A stretch of DNA of 64,000 nt from Erwinia rhapontici (GTDB taxonomy: Bacteria > Pseudomonadota > Gammaproteobacteria > Enterobacterales > Enterobacteriaceae), in contig NZ_VRKO01000005.1 of NCBI RefSeq assembly GCF_012271765.1, positions 62,001 through 126,000 of the forward strand, read 5' to 3'. Under the pieces are notes generated by a model. That model was not told the origin of the DNA. It saw only the letters and a list, made by a program, of their open reading frames with translations, and searched no databases. Shown here piece by piece: positions 1 through 9,970 of the stretch (the stretch's first letter is position 1; each line of letters begins with the position of its first letter). The translations under genes and the position numbers were made by a program.

Positions 1-541
1 CAATAATCTTTTTAATATCAATAACGGAAATCGGGTCAACACCGGCAAACGGTTCATCCAGCAGGATGAATTTTGGATTGGCGGCCAGCGCACGGGCAAT
101 TTCTACGCGGCGGCGTTCACCGCCTGATAGCGCCTGACCGAGGCTGTCACGTAAATGTTCGATGTGAAACTCTTCCAGCAGTTCATTAGCACGATCTTCA
201 CGCTGCTCACTGGTCAGATCATCACGAATTTGCAGCACCGCCATCAGATTATCGTAAACACTCAGACGGCGGAAAATAGAGGCTTCCTGTGGCAGATAGC
301 CAATGCCCCGACGCGCACGCGCATGCAGCGGTAAAATGCTGATGTCTTCATCGTCGATCACGATACGACCTGCATCACGCGGCACGATGCCAACCACCAT
401 GTAAAACGTGGTGGTCTTGCCTGCGCCGTTCGGGCCAAGCAGGCCCACGATTTCGCCAGACTTCACTTGCAGGCTGACATCTTCAACCACGCGGCGGCCT
501 TTGTAAGCCTTCGCGAGGTTTTCCGCAATTAAGGTTGCCAT
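1..541 (-). CDS. lptB: LptB, ATPase of the LPS export ABC transporter (3' end cut by window edge)
   Basis: The minus strand reads [22 protein letters not shown] from an ATG at 541 and is still open at base 1, so about 180 of the usual 241 residues are present. Walker A GPNGAGKT lies at residues 36-43, the signature LSGGERRR near 137 and Walker [12 protein letters not shown] near 160. LptB is the cytoplasmic ATPase that, with LptF and LptG, lifts lipopolysaccharide from the inner membrane and pushes it onto the LptC-LptA bridge. The start lies 5 bp after the lptA stop, consistent with one lptC-lptA-lptB transcript. Only the truncation by the window limits the call. Confidence 0.97.
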   Translation of the reverse strand, partial: MATLIAENLAKAYKGRRVVEDVSLQVKSGEIVGLLGPNGAGKTTTFYMVVGIVPRDAGRIVIDDEDISILPLHARARRGIGYLPQEASIFRRLSVYDNLMAVLQIRDDLTSEQREDRANELLEEFHIEHLRDSLGQALSGGERRRVEIARALAANPKFILLDEPFAGVDPISVIDIKKII

Positions 542-546
542 GTTCG

Positions 547-1095
547 TTAGTTACTCTTTTTCTGACCGTTTGACGGTGTGCCTTTGTCCTGCAACTGCGA
601 TGGCACCAGTACGGTAGTGACACGTTTGCCGCTGCTGCCGAAGGCCTGCATTTTTTGCTCTTTCACCAGATAGGTGATGCGATCGCCTTTGACGTTGCTG
701 TCGAGCTGCTCCAGATAGGCGTTGCCGGTTAACTCCACCAGGTCTTTCGCCAGTTCGTAATGCATTTTCTGGGCGTGACCCTGCACGGGTTTGCCACTGT
801 CCTGCATCTGGTAGAAGGTCGCAGGATTGCCGTAGGCATCAACAATGGTTTTATTGCTGTCGCCACCCGGACGGGTCACCACCACTTTATCGGCCGTGAT
901 TTTAATCGTACCCTGCGTCACGATGACTTTTCCGGTAAACGTGGCAACGTTGCCTTGCATATCCAGCGCCTGATTTTCCGAGTCGACATTCACCGGTTTA
1001 TCCGAATCGCCCGTTAACGCTAAAGCAGGAACGCTCACGGCGAACAGCAGGGTTGCAGTCAGTAACTTAAGGCTTTTGTTCATTTTGAATTTCAT
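547..1095 (-). CDS. lptA: LptA, periplasmic LPS bridge protein
   Basis: This is a 182-residue precursor. I chose the ATG at 1095 (MKFKMNKS) over one 21 bp upstream because it matches the E. coli start and gives a clean signal peptide ending in VPALA, cleaved near residue 27. The mature part carries the beta-jellyroll OstA/LptA family sequence ([31 protein letters not shown]). LptA polymerises in the periplasm to carry LPS from LptC to LptD. Its 5' end overlaps lptC by 29 bp in another frame, as in E. coli, suggesting translational coupling. Confidence 0.97.
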   Translation of the reverse strand: MKFKMNKSLKLLTATLLFAVSVPALALTGDSDKPVNVDSENQALDMQGNVATFTGKVIVTQGTIKITADKVVVTRPGGDSNKTIVDAYGNPATFYQMQDSGKPVQGHAQKMHYELAKDLVELTGNAYLEQLDSNVKGDRITYLVKEQKMQAFGSSGKRVTTVLVPSQLQDKGTPSNGQKKSN

Positions 1096-1642
1096 AAGAT
1101 GTTTTGACCTTTTCAATCAACTCGGCAGTTTTCTTCCGTAAATTCCCACGCATCTTCATACCTGTAGAGTTAAAGCTGCTGCCATAAAGTGTTACCTGAT
1201 CGTCCGAGGTCACATCCTGAGTCGTCAGGTTAATTTGCGCATTATCTGTTTTGATGCGCTCAAGCTGTGCGTCTTTCGTCAGGCTGTTAACTTCCACATG
1301 CCCGTATAGGTACAGCATGCGATCGTTAGTGAGCTTGGCTTTGTCTCCACGCACTGACCACGTTGGAACCTTGTTCTCATCGTAGGTGGTCATCACCGGG
1401 TTATCGAACCAGGTTACAGCATCCGCCGAAAAATAGGTCACCTTGTCAGAAACCAGCTTGTAGCTCAGCGCTCCGGTTGGGTTATAAACTACCGTATGTG
1501 AGTTATCACTCATATAGGTGGGTTCATTATTGTCCTGCGTTGCTGCACCGTCGTTATCATCGGTGGCAGTCAGATTCCAGCCAATCAGCACAATGGCGAT
1601 CAGTGCCAGTATCAGCGTCATCCAGCGTCTTGTTTTACTCAT
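1067..1642 (-). CDS. lptC: LptC, inner-membrane LPS transport protein
   Basis: This 191-residue protein has a single N-terminal transmembrane anchor (residues about 7-24) followed by a periplasmic jellyroll domain. Conserved stretches include YNPTGALSYKLVSD, KLTNDRMLYLYGHVEV and [25 protein letters not shown], which align with E. coli LptC almost to the C terminus. LptC receives LPS from the LptB2FG complex and hands it to LptA. The start overlaps the kdsC stop by 4 bp (ATGA), and the 3' end overlaps lptA, so kdsC-lptC-lptA-lptB look co-transcribed. Confidence 0.97.
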   Translation of the reverse strand: MSKTRRWMTLILALIAIVLIGWNLTATDDNDGAATQDNNEPTYMSDNSHTVVYNPTGALSYKLVSDKVTYFSADAVTWFDNPVMTTYDENKVPTWSVRGDKAKLTNDRMLYLYGHVEVNSLTKDAQLERIKTDNAQINLTTQDVTSDDQVTLYGSSFNSTGMKMRGNLRKKTAELIEKVKTSYEIQNEQKP

Positions 1643-2205
1643 ACCGACTGCCCTTTGGCCTCATCAAACTTGCCCTGTGCAATCAGGATTAGATCGCAAA
1701 TTTCCCGAACTGCACCACGACCACCCGCAATACGGGTCACGTAGTGAGCGCGGGGAAGCAAAATGGGATGAGCATCAGCAACGGTCACACTCAGGCCCAC
1801 TTCAGCCATGACCGGCCAGTCAATCAGATCATCACCAATATAGGCAACCTGCTCCGCACTGAGTGACAGTGTATCCAGAAGTTCACGGAAGGCCAAAAGC
1901 TTATCCGTTTGTCCCTGGTAAAGATGCGTAATCCCCAGTGTGGCACAGCGATCTTCCAGCAGTTTGGCTTTACGGCCGGTAATAATAGCCACTTCAATCC
2001 CGGAGGTGAGCAGGCAGCGAATACCATAACCATCACGCACATTGAAGGCTTTGAGTTCTTCACCATTGTTACCCTGGTAGATCACGCCGTCTGACATGAC
2101 ACCATCGACATCGCAGATCAACAGTTTTATGTTCTGCGCTTGTGCCATCACCTGTTGGCTGACCGGGCCGTAACAGGTCTCAACGGTGGCTGCTGAATGA
2201 CTCAT
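1639..2205 (-). CDS. kdsC: KdsC, 3-deoxy-D-manno-octulosonate 8-phosphate phosphatase
   Basis: This 188-residue HAD-superfamily phosphatase has the motif CDVDGVMSDG, with nucleophile and acid/base Asp at 32 and 34, then TGRKAKLLEDRC and YIGDDLIDWPVM for motifs II-III. KdsC hydrolyses Kdo 8-phosphate to Kdo, the sugar joining lipid A to the LPS core, in the cytoplasm. Its upstream neighbour kdsD supplies the arabinose 5-phosphate used two steps earlier, so the genes form one pathway block. The C-terminal tail (KGQSV) is normal in length. Nothing looks broken. Confidence 0.97.
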   Translation of the reverse strand: MSHSAATVETCYGPVSQQVMAQAQNIKLLICDVDGVMSDGVIYQGNNGEELKAFNVRDGYGIRCLLTSGIEVAIITGRKAKLLEDRCATLGITHLYQGQTDKLLAFRELLDTLSLSAEQVAYIGDDLIDWPVMAEVGLSVTVADAHPILLPRAHYVTRIAGGRGAVREICDLILIAQGKFDEAKGQSV

Positions 2206-2223
2206 TTTTGTTCACTTCCTTTG

Positions 2224-3210
2224 TTAAACCACACCAGCACGAAGCATGTCATGCATATGCACCACGCCCAGCAGTGTGTCGCCGTCGGCGACCATCACGG
2301 AGGTAATATTCTTATTTTGCATCAGATTCAGCGCATCCACTGCCAGGGTATTAGGCCGAACGCGGATCCCGCCCGGGGTCATCACGCTTTCGATGCCGGC
2401 ATGCTGGATATCAACGCCCATATCGAAGACACGGCGCAAATCGCCATCGGTAAAGATGCCTTCGATTTTCATCAAATCGTTGCAGATTACCGTCATTCCC
2501 ATATTTTTACGCGTTATTTCCAGCAGCGCATCGCGGAGTGAAGCATCACGGCTCACGTGCGGCATGTCGCTGCCCGAGTGCATGATATCATCAACACGCA
2601 GTAGCAGCTTACGCCCCAGCGCACCACCGGGATGGGAGAGCGCAAAATCTTCCGGTGTGAAGCCACGTGCTTTCAACAGGGCAACGGCCAGGGCATCTCC
2701 CATGACCAGTGTTGCCGTCGTGCTGGTCGTTGGTGCCAGGCCCAGTGGACAAGCTTCCTGTGGCACTTTAACACACAGATGCACATCCGCTGCGCGGCCC
2801 ATTGCACTTTCCGGGCGGCTGGTGAGGCAGATTAATGTGACGCGTAAGCGTTTTAGCACCGGAATCAGTGCCAGAACTTCGGAAGATTCACCGGAGTTAG
2901 AGATGGCTAATACTACGTCATTGGGGCTGACCATGCCCAGATCGCCGTGACTGGCCTCAGCGGGGTGGACAAAAAACGATGGCGTACCGGTACTGGCAAA
3001 GGTAGCGGCTATTTTCTTACCGATATGCCCCGATTTCCCCATTCCCATCACCACAACTTTACCGCCACAGCGATAGATCAGGTTGCAGGCATGGGTAAAA
3101 TCGTCGTTGATGTACTGATCGAGCTGCTCTAACCCTTCACGTTCAATCCGCAATACTTCTTTCCCGGCCTGTTGAAAGTCAAAGTCGGGATCGGCAGTGA
3201 TATGCGCCAT
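2224..3210 (-). CDS. kdsD: KdsD, arabinose-5-phosphate isomerase
   Basis: The protein has 328 residues, the same as E. coli KdsD. An N-terminal SIS sugar-isomerase domain (VVVMGMGKSGHIGKKIAATF, AISNSGESSEVLALIPVLK) is followed by two CBS domains (LLRVDDIMHSG to EGIFTDGDLRR, then VMTPGGIRVRP to LLGVVHMHDML). It converts ribulose 5-phosphate to arabinose 5-phosphate, the first committed step to Kdo. It lies 18 bp upstream of kdsC and 15 bp downstream of yrbG on the same strand, so the minus-strand run yrbG-kdsD-kdsC-lptCAB matches the E. coli order. Confidence 0.97.
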   Translation of the reverse strand: MAHITADPDFDFQQAGKEVLRIEREGLEQLDQYINDDFTHACNLIYRCGGKVVVMGMGKSGHIGKKIAATFASTGTPSFFVHPAEASHGDLGMVSPNDVVLAISNSGESSEVLALIPVLKRLRVTLICLTSRPESAMGRAADVHLCVKVPQEACPLGLAPTTSTTATLVMGDALAVALLKARGFTPEDFALSHPGGALGRKLLLRVDDIMHSGSDMPHVSRDASLRDALLEITRKNMGMTVICNDLMKIEGIFTDGDLRRVFDMGVDIQHAGIESVMTPGGIRVRPNTLAVDALNLMQNKNITSVMVADGDTLLGVVHMHDMLRAGVV

Positions 3211-3225
3211 AGTAGTCCAGTCCTT

Positions 3226-4206
3226 TTACCAGAAAGTCACAGAGGGGAAGCCATAGAGCATTCCCACCCAGACGATAAATCCGCACAGCAACAATGCACC
3301 AGCCAGCCGACCAATGCGACGACTGCGTTGCAAACAGATTAATGTAAACAGCGCACTGACACCCAGCATCACCCAATAATCACGGGCGAAGATAGCGGTG
3401 TCGAGCGTGCCGGGATGAATCAGTGCCGGGATGCCCAGCACAATCGCGATATTATAGATGTTTGAACCAATCAGGTTTCCGACGGCGATATCATCTTCGC
3501 CTTTTAGTGCTCCGGCAATAACCGTAGCCAGTTCCGGCAGGCTGGTGCCTACTGAAATGATGGTCAGGCCAATCACCAGTTCACTCACGCCAAAATAATC
3601 AGCAATGACCGTCGCATTATCGATCACCATACGCGTAGACATGGGTAGCAGGATCAGCGCAACGGCCAGCCACAGGAAAGCAACGGTATTGCCCGCCTCA
3701 TCGCGTGGCAGTTCGGCCAGCTGTTCCCGGGTCAGAGAGTCATTACCGTCGCGTTCAGCACGGCGTGCGATTTTAATGATGAACAACAGATAGATGGCTG
3801 CGATAGCGATCAGCGCCAGACCATCATTCCGGCTCAGTTCGTTATCGAACAACGTCACACCGCACAGCAGGGTGACCAGCAGCATCAGTGGGAGCTCACG
3901 CCGGATCAGGTTTGAATGAACGGTGAGCGGGTGTAGCAGCGCTGCGCCTCCCAATATCAGCAAAATATTGGTAATATTCGAGCCCATCGCTGTTCCTACG
4001 GCAATATCCATCTGCCCATGTGTAGCAGCAGAGAACGAGACAATCAGCTCGGGCAGTGAGGTGCCGATGCCCACCACGGTCATTCCGATAATTAACGGGG
4101 GAATACCAAAGGATCTGCACAAGATAGCGGCGCTAAACACCAGACGATCGGCTCCATAAACCAGTAAGACTAAACCGATAATCAGTAGTGCTGTAGCGAC
4201 GAGCAT
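3226..4206 (-). CDS. yrbG: YrbG, calcium/sodium antiporter family inner-membrane protein
   Basis: A 326-residue, highly hydrophobic protein with two homologous sodium/calcium exchanger halves. Each half carries the alpha-repeat signature: VVGIGTSLPELIVSFSAA near residues 45-62 and IISVGTSLPELATVIAGA near 210-227, followed by GSNITNI and GSNIYNI. This is the CaCA family fold. In E. coli the physiological cation is not firmly settled, so I keep the family name. It heads the kds-lpt run and diverges from mlaF across a 228-bp gap that must hold both promoters. Confidence 0.95.
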   Translation of the reverse strand: MLVATALLIIGLVLLVYGADRLVFSAAILCRSFGIPPLIIGMTVVGIGTSLPELIVSFSAATHGQMDIAVGTAMGSNITNILLILGGAALLHPLTVHSNLIRRELPLMLLVTLLCGVTLFDNELSRNDGLALIAIAAIYLLFIIKIARRAERDGNDSLTREQLAELPRDEAGNTVAFLWLAVALILLPMSTRMVIDNATVIADYFGVSELVIGLTIISVGTSLPELATVIAGALKGEDDIAVGNLIGSNIYNIAIVLGIPALIHPGTLDTAIFARDYWVMLGVSALFTLICLQRSRRIGRLAGALLLCGFIVWVGMLYGFPSVTFW

Positions 4207-4434
4207 GAAGTGTCCTTGTGGTCAGGTCTTATCGTCGAGGGCAGGTGGCGACAACGAAGTAAGGCATGGAAAATTTAATGGCAGTGATTTTGACGGTCTC
4301 AAAGCAAAAAGTAAAACTTATGCCAACTTTAGCTACGTCACAGAGGTAAGATTCTGTAAAAATGCCCGGCCCGGAGGGTAATACGTTACTATCGGGGGTA
4401 AATTAATCGCCTAAAAATAAAGATAGAGGTAACT

Positions 4435-5256
4435 ATGAGCCAGGCGGAGACGAATCTGGTGGATGTCCGGGGTGTGAGTTTCTCCCGTGGCAACCGTCCG
4501 ATTTTCGATAACATCTCGCTTACGGTGCCCAAAGGGAAAGTCACCGCCATTATGGGGCCATCCGGGATCGGTAAAACTACGTTGTTACGACTGATAGGTG
4601 GGCAGATCCCGCCTGACAGCGGTGAAATCTGGTTCAATGGTGAGAACATTCCCGCGCTGTCGCGTTCGCGTCTTTACGAAGCGCGTAAGAAGATGAGTAT
4701 GCTGTTTCAGTCAGGTGCGCTGTTTACCGATCTCAGCGTCTTTGACAACGTTGCATGGCCGCTGCGTGAACATTCCCGTCTCCCAGAGCCCTTGCTGAAC
4801 AGTACGGTGATGATGAAACTGGAAGCCGTGGGATTACGCGGTGCCGCCAATCTGAAACCCTCTGAACTGTCTGGCGGAATGGCGCGGCGTGCCGCTCTGG
4901 CCCGTGCGATTGCACTTGAACCCGATTTGATTATGTTCGACGAACCGTTTGTCGGGCAGGATCCGATTACCATGGGCGTGCTGGTGAAGTTAATCGATGA
5001 GCTTAATCACGCTTTGGGTGTTACCTGTATCGTGGTTTCTCACGATGTCCCGGAAGTGCTGAGCATTGCCGATTATGCGTATATTATCGCCGATCAAAAA
5101 GTGATTGCACAGGGGACAGCCCCACAGTTACGTGAAAATGATGATGCCCGCGTGCGTCAGTTTATTGATGGTATTGCTGACGGGCCCGTGCCGTTCCGTT
5201 TCCCGGCAGGGGATTATCTGCAAGATTTAGTCGGCTCAGGGAGGGTGACAGACTGA
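4435..5256 (+). CDS. mlaF: MlaF, ATPase of the Mla phospholipid transport system
   Basis: This 273-residue ABC ATPase has Walker A GPSGIGKT (about 43-50), signature [13 protein letters not shown] (about 143-155) and Walker [14 protein letters not shown]. The N terminus [16 protein letters not shown] matches the MlaF family. Together with MlaE, MlaD and MlaB it forms the inner-membrane complex that moves phospholipids between the inner membrane and the periplasmic carrier MlaC, keeping the outer leaflet asymmetric. An AGAGGT ribosome site lies just before the ATG. The stop overlaps the mlaE start by one base (TGATG), indicating coupled translation. Confidence 0.97.
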   Translation: MSQAETNLVDVRGVSFSRGNRPIFDNISLTVPKGKVTAIMGPSGIGKTTLLRLIGGQIPPDSGEIWFNGENIPALSRSRLYEARKKMSMLFQSGALFTDLSVFDNVAWPLREHSRLPEPLLNSTVMMKLEAVGLRGAANLKPSELSGGMARRAALARAIALEPDLIMFDEPFVGQDPITMGVLVKLIDELNHALGVTCIVVSHDVPEVLSIADYAYIIADQKVIAQGTAPQLRENDDARVRQFIDGIADGPVPFRFPAGDYLQDLVGSGRVTD

Positions 5257-6038
5257 TGTTTCTAAGAGCACTGGCGTCACTCGGGCGAACGGGCATTAAT
5301 ACCTGCGCCTCTTTTGGCCGTGCAGGGTTGATGTTATTCCATGCATTGTTTGGCATTCCTCGCTTTCGTAAACATGCGCCACTGTTGATAAAACAGTTGT
5401 ATAGCGTTGGCGTGATGTCGTTATTAATTATCGTGGTTTCCGGGCTGTTTATCGGCATGGTATTGGGCCTGCAGGGTTATCTGGTGCTGAAGACATACAG
5501 TGCCGAAACGGGCCTGGGCATGATGGTCGCACTGTCGCTGCTACGCGAACTGGGCCCGGTTGTCACCGCGTTACTGTTCGCCGGGCGTGCCGGTTCAGCT
5601 CTGACGGCAGAAATTGGCCTGATGAAAGCCACTGAGCAGCTTTCCAGTATGGAAATGATGGCGGTTGATCCCCTACGACGCATTATCTCTCCGCGTTTCT
5701 GGGCGGGTGTGATCAGTATGCCGTTGCTGACCCTGATTTTCGTCGCGGTGGGTATTCTTGGCGGCGGGCTGGTGGGTGTCAGCTGGAAAGGTATCGATCC
5801 TGGATTCTTCTGGTCAGCCATGCAGAATGCGGTCGACCTGCGCACGGATCTTATCAACTGCGTAATCAAGAGCGCCGTTTTTGCGGTGACGGTCACCTGG
5901 ATTGCGCTGTTTAACGGCTATGACGCCATCCCGACTTCTGAAGGGATCAGTCGGGCAACGACGCGTACCGTAGTACATGCTTCACTGGCAGTGCTCGGTC
6001 TGGATTTTGTGCTTACAGCACTGATGTTTGGGAACTGA
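5256..6038 (+). CDS. mlaE: MlaE, permease of the Mla phospholipid transport system
   Basis: This 260-residue multi-pass membrane protein belongs to the MlaE/YrbE permease family. Recognisable stretches are the amphipathic N terminus, [52 protein letters not shown] and the C-terminal GAT-like region [31 protein letters not shown]. It is the transmembrane subunit paired with MlaF. It starts on the last base of mlaF and ends 4 bp before mlaD, so the cluster is a tight operon mlaFEDCB. Length and composition are normal. Confidence 0.97.
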   Translation: MFLRALASLGRTGINTCASFGRAGLMLFHALFGIPRFRKHAPLLIKQLYSVGVMSLLIIVVSGLFIGMVLGLQGYLVLKTYSAETGLGMMVALSLLRELGPVVTALLFAGRAGSALTAEIGLMKATEQLSSMEMMAVDPLRRIISPRFWAGVISMPLLTLIFVAVGILGGGLVGVSWKGIDPGFFWSAMQNAVDLRTDLINCVIKSAVFAVTVTWIALFNGYDAIPTSEGISRATTRTVVHASLAVLGLDFVLTALMFGN

Positions 6039-6042
6039 TTCA

Positions 6043-6603
6043 ATGCAAACGAAAAAAAGCGAGATTTGGGTAGGTGCCTTTTTACTGCTGGCGCTGTGCG
6101 CGATTATTTTTCTCTGTCTGCGCGTTGCCGACCTGAAGTCACTGGGCAATGAACCGACCTGGAAGCTGTATGCTACTTTTGACAATATTGGCGGTCTGAA
6201 AGCAGGGTCGCCGGTGAAAGTCGGTGGCGTCGTCATTGGCCGGGTTGAAGACATTACCCTTGACCCGAAAAATTACTCACCGAAGGTCACGATGGATATT
6301 GAAGATAAATATAACAATATCCCTGACACCAGTTCTCTGGCTGTGCGCACCTCCGGTCTGCTGGGTGAGCAATATCTGGCCCTGAATATTGGGTTTGATG
6401 ACCCGGAAATGGGAACTGCTACGCTTAAAGACGGCAGCACGTTGCAGGACACCAAATCTGCAATGGTGCTGGAAGATCTGATTGGACAGTTCCTGTACAA
6501 AAGCGGCAACGGTGACGATAAAAACCAAAATTCATCTGCGTCGGGTGACGAGCCGGCCTCAGTGCCCGCCCCGGCGACGACAACTCCAGAAGAGGGCAAA
6601 TAA
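6043..6603 (+). CDS. mlaD: MlaD, membrane-anchored MCE-domain lipid channel subunit
   Basis: The 186-residue protein starts [11 protein letters not shown]; an upstream in-frame start inside mlaE is unlikely because the family start is MQTKK. A single N-terminal transmembrane helix (about residues 8-28) is followed by an MCE domain ([38 protein letters not shown]) and a short Pro/Thr-rich tail. MlaD forms the periplasmic hexameric ring through which phospholipid passes to or from MlaC. The stop overlaps the mlaC start by one base (TAATG). Confidence 0.97.
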   Translation: MQTKKSEIWVGAFLLLALCAIIFLCLRVADLKSLGNEPTWKLYATFDNIGGLKAGSPVKVGGVVIGRVEDITLDPKNYSPKVTMDIEDKYNNIPDTSSLAVRTSGLLGEQYLALNIGFDDPEMGTATLKDGSTLQDTKSAMVLEDLIGQFLYKSGNGDDKNQNSSASGDEPASVPAPATTTPEEGK

Positions 6604-7238
6604 TGTTTAAACGTTTACTGATGGTGGCGATGCTGGTGATCGCACCAGTGGCAGCCAATGCCGCAGCGGATCAGACCGATCCTTATAAATTAATGAACGA
6701 AGCAGCCGCGAAAACGTTTACCCGGTTGAAGAGTGAACAACCGAAAATTAAGCAGGATCCTAACTACCTGCGTCAGATCGTGCGTGAAGAACTGTTGCCG
6801 TATGTGCAGATCAAATACGCCGGGGCGCTGGTACTCGGTCGTTACTACAAAGAGGCTACGCCAGCACAGCGTGATGCCTATTTCAAAGCCTTTGGTGATT
6901 ATCTTGCGCAGGCCTATGGCCAGGCGCTGGCGATGTACAACGGGCAAACATACCAGATTGCTCCGCCTCAGCCGTTGGGGGATGCCAATATTATTGCTAT
7001 CCGTGTCACCATCATTGACCCGAATGGCCGCCCGCCGGTACGACTGGACTTCCAGTGGCGTAAAAACAGCGTCACGAATCACTGGCAGGCTTATGACATG
7101 ATTGCGGAAGGTGTCAGCATGATCACGACCAAGCAGAACGAATGGAGTGACACCCTACGTACGAAAGGTATCGACGGCCTGACGGCGCTGTTGAAGTCCT
7201 ACTCGCAGCAGCCGATTTCATTGAATAAGCAGTCGTAA
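6603..7238 (+). CDS. mlaC: MlaC, periplasmic phospholipid-binding shuttle
   Basis: This 211-residue precursor has the signal peptide [20 protein letters not shown], cleaved near residue 21-22. The mature domain belongs to the MlaC/Ttg2D family, with [44 protein letters not shown] in its first half and VRLDFQWRK later. MlaC carries phospholipids between the inner-membrane MlaFEDB complex and the outer-membrane MlaA-porin complex. The stop shares a base with the mlaB start (TAATG). MlaA is not encoded in the window, as is usual. Confidence 0.97.
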   Translation: MFKRLLMVAMLVIAPVAANAAADQTDPYKLMNEAAAKTFTRLKSEQPKIKQDPNYLRQIVREELLPYVQIKYAGALVLGRYYKEATPAQRDAYFKAFGDYLAQAYGQALAMYNGQTYQIAPPQPLGDANIIAIRVTIIDPNGRPPVRLDFQWRKNSVTNHWQAYDMIAEGVSMITTKQNEWSDTLRTKGIDGLTALLKSYSQQPISLNKQS

Positions 7239-7534
7239 TGAGCGAACAACTGCGTTGGGAGGTAGAGACGGACCATCTGCGTCTCTTCGGGGAGTTGGAA
7301 CGTGAAACGCTGTTGCCGCTTTGGCAGCAGCGGGAAGCGGTGATGCAGTGGGTCGAAACGATCGATGTTTCCGGGCTGGATCGCGTCGATTCCGGTGGGC
7401 TGGCATTGCTGGTCCATCTCCGACAGATCGCGATACAGCGTGGAAGAGTACCGCAGTTTATCGGCATCACCGATAAACTCAGTTCGCTGATCACGCTCTA
7501 TAACCTGCAGAAAATTATTGTCGGCAGCGACTAA
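7238..7534 (+). CDS. mlaB: MlaB, STAS-domain subunit of the Mla complex
   Basis: This 98-residue protein is a single STAS domain: VETIDVSGLDRVDSGGLALLVHLRQIA contains the DSGGLALL loop expected to bind MlaF. It is the small cytoplasmic regulator needed for stability and activity of the MlaF ATPase. It closes the mlaFEDCB operon. The following 225 bp up to ibaG contain no open gene I can support; the stretch is T-rich and may hold the ibaG-murA promoter. Confidence 0.95.
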   Translation: MSEQLRWEVETDHLRLFGELERETLLPLWQQREAVMQWVETIDVSGLDRVDSGGLALLVHLRQIAIQRGRVPQFIGITDKLSSLITLYNLQKIIVGSD

Positions 7535-7759
7535 GCCGCCAGAATCGATGCGCCGCGTAACGACAGCGGAACACCTTGAGTTTGCTCATTTTTACTTCAG
7601 GAACTGGTGCGCCGGTTCCTCTTTCATCCTGCCTCCGTATTGTTATCCATTCTCATTTAGTCTTTTACTGCTGCTCCTGGCATTTTTTGCTTGTTTAAGA
7701 GTGGGGCGGATTCCACTAAGATGTGTGCCTGTTTATTATCAAGTGAATTTGAAAGCATC

Positions 7760-8014
7760 ATGGAAAATAATGAAATTCAGTCCGTGCTGATGGGCGCGTT
7801 ACCGCTGCAGGAAGTCCACGTTACTGGTGATGGCAGCCATTTCCAGGTGATTGCCGTTGGTGAACTGTTTGGCGAGCTGAGCCGTGTGAAGAAGCAACAG
7901 ACGGTCTATGCACCCCTGATGGCTTACATCGCGGATAACCGTATTCATGCGGTTTCCATCAAGACTTATACCCCTGAAGAGTGGGCGCGTGACCGTAAAC
8001 TAAACGGTTTTTAA
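7760..8014 (+). CDS. ibaG: IbaG, BolA-family protein
   Basis: The start is at [31 protein letters not shown], giving 84 residues; a longer in-frame extension upstream lacks similarity. The BolA fold is shown by [31 protein letters not shown] and a helical end [19 protein letters not shown]. BolA-type proteins work with monothiol glutaredoxins in iron-sulphur handling; IbaG has been linked to acid stress in E. coli. It lies 79 bp upstream of murA, as in E. coli, with a small hairpin (GCCACG...CGTGGT near 8030-8048) between them. Confidence 0.93.
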   Translation: MENNEIQSVLMGALPLQEVHVTGDGSHFQVIAVGELFGELSRVKKQQTVYAPLMAYIADNRIHAVSIKTYTPEEWARDRKLNGF

Positions 8015-8075
8015 GCTGTGCAGCGTTCGCCACGTTTGGCGTGGTGAGAGTCTGAACAGCAGATTTTTTGACTGA

Positions 8076-9356
<1,281 letters not shown>

Positions 9357-9371
9357 TTTTCCCGCAATAAA

Positions 9372-9405
9372 AAAGGGTCGGTATTCAATACCGGCCCTTT
9401 TTTTT
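9372..9405 (+). terminator. Intrinsic terminator after murA
   Basis: A near-perfect stem (AAAGGGtCGGTATT paired with AATACCGgCCCTTT) is followed by a run of eight T. The A-run on the left makes it usable from either strand, and the convergent gene sfsB ends inside the T-run at 9404. Confidence 0.9.
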
Positions 9406-9664
9406 AACTGCGGATCAGTTTCTTACGGTCGATAAGTTGATGTGTTTTAGGATCGTAGTAGCGGCTGGGCCAGATTTCTGCCGGATGCACATTCAGGGCA
9501 TCGGCGATCAGCCACTCTCCTTTAGGCCAGGGTCGACTCAACGTATTGGCTAACGTCGATGAACTTAAGCCTGCCAGTCTGGATTGGGCGGCGAGGGTGG
9601 TTCCTTTTTTGCGCAGTCCGGCAATGATGTCTGCTGGGTGCCAGTCTTGCTGAGAGTGTTTCAT
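9404..9664 (-). CDS. sfsB: SfsB, Ner-like DNA-binding regulator
   Basis: The start at 9664 (MKHSQQDWHPADIIAGL) is chosen because a strong GGAGGAT ribosome site lies 6-7 bases upstream; a start 21 bp earlier has none. The 86-residue protein belongs to the Ner/SfsB (Nlp) family, related to phage Mu Ner repressor. DWHPADIIAGLRKKGTTLAAQSRLAGLSSSTLANTLSRPWPKGEWLIADAL is a helix-turn-helix domain and WPSRYYDP the family tail. In E. coli it was described as a regulator affecting maltose genes; its target here is unknown. A 22-bp perfect palindrome lies about 170 bp upstream. Confidence 0.9.
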   Translation of the reverse strand: MKHSQQDWHPADIIAGLRKKGTTLAAQSRLAGLSSSTLANTLSRPWPKGEWLIADALNVHPAEIWPSRYYDPKTHQLIDRKKLIRS

Positions 9665-9835
9665 GTGCTTATCCTCCATGGGCACTTTTGGAAAACAGGG
9701 CGCGGATTGTTGTCATCAATTGCACTCTGCTGTAGGTATTATTCCGATAAAGCAACTTGTTATATTTCACAATAACAGGCTGTTTATAGCAAATAACTTC
9801 CATTAAATTCCAATAAATTTCAGGCATAACTGTTT

Positions 9836-9857
9836 TTTTGCGTAACGTTACGCAAAA
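9836..9857. promoter_or_regulatory. 22-bp perfect palindrome, possible operator
   Basis: The half-site TTTTGCGTAAC is followed immediately by its exact reverse complement, centred on a CG step. It lies in the gap between sfsB and ispB, on the upstream side of sfsB. Length, perfect dyad and central CpG resemble operators of LacI-family repressors, but the binding protein is unknown and this role is inference. Confidence 0.5.
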
Positions 9858-9920
9858 TTAGAAGTGACGTGCCGGGGGCATGGGGGAGTGCGCGTGAAAA
9901 AAGTGTATCTGAAGGGCGGA

Positions 9921-9957
9921 CAAAAAAACAGAAAGCACGAAGTGGTGTGCTTTCTGT
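9921..9957 (-). terminator. Intrinsic terminator after ispB
   Basis: The 11-bp stem ACAGAAAGCAC / GTGCTTTCTGT (9928-9957) encloses an 8-base loop. Read on the minus strand it is followed by seven T, placing it 14 bp after the ispB stop. Confidence 0.9.
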
Positions 9958-9970
9958 TTAATTTATGGCA

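Noticed and set aside
7518-7790. 90-codon plus-strand frame between mlaB and ibaG
   Set aside because: It overlaps the ends of both real genes, has a low-complexity Leu/Phe stretch and no family match.
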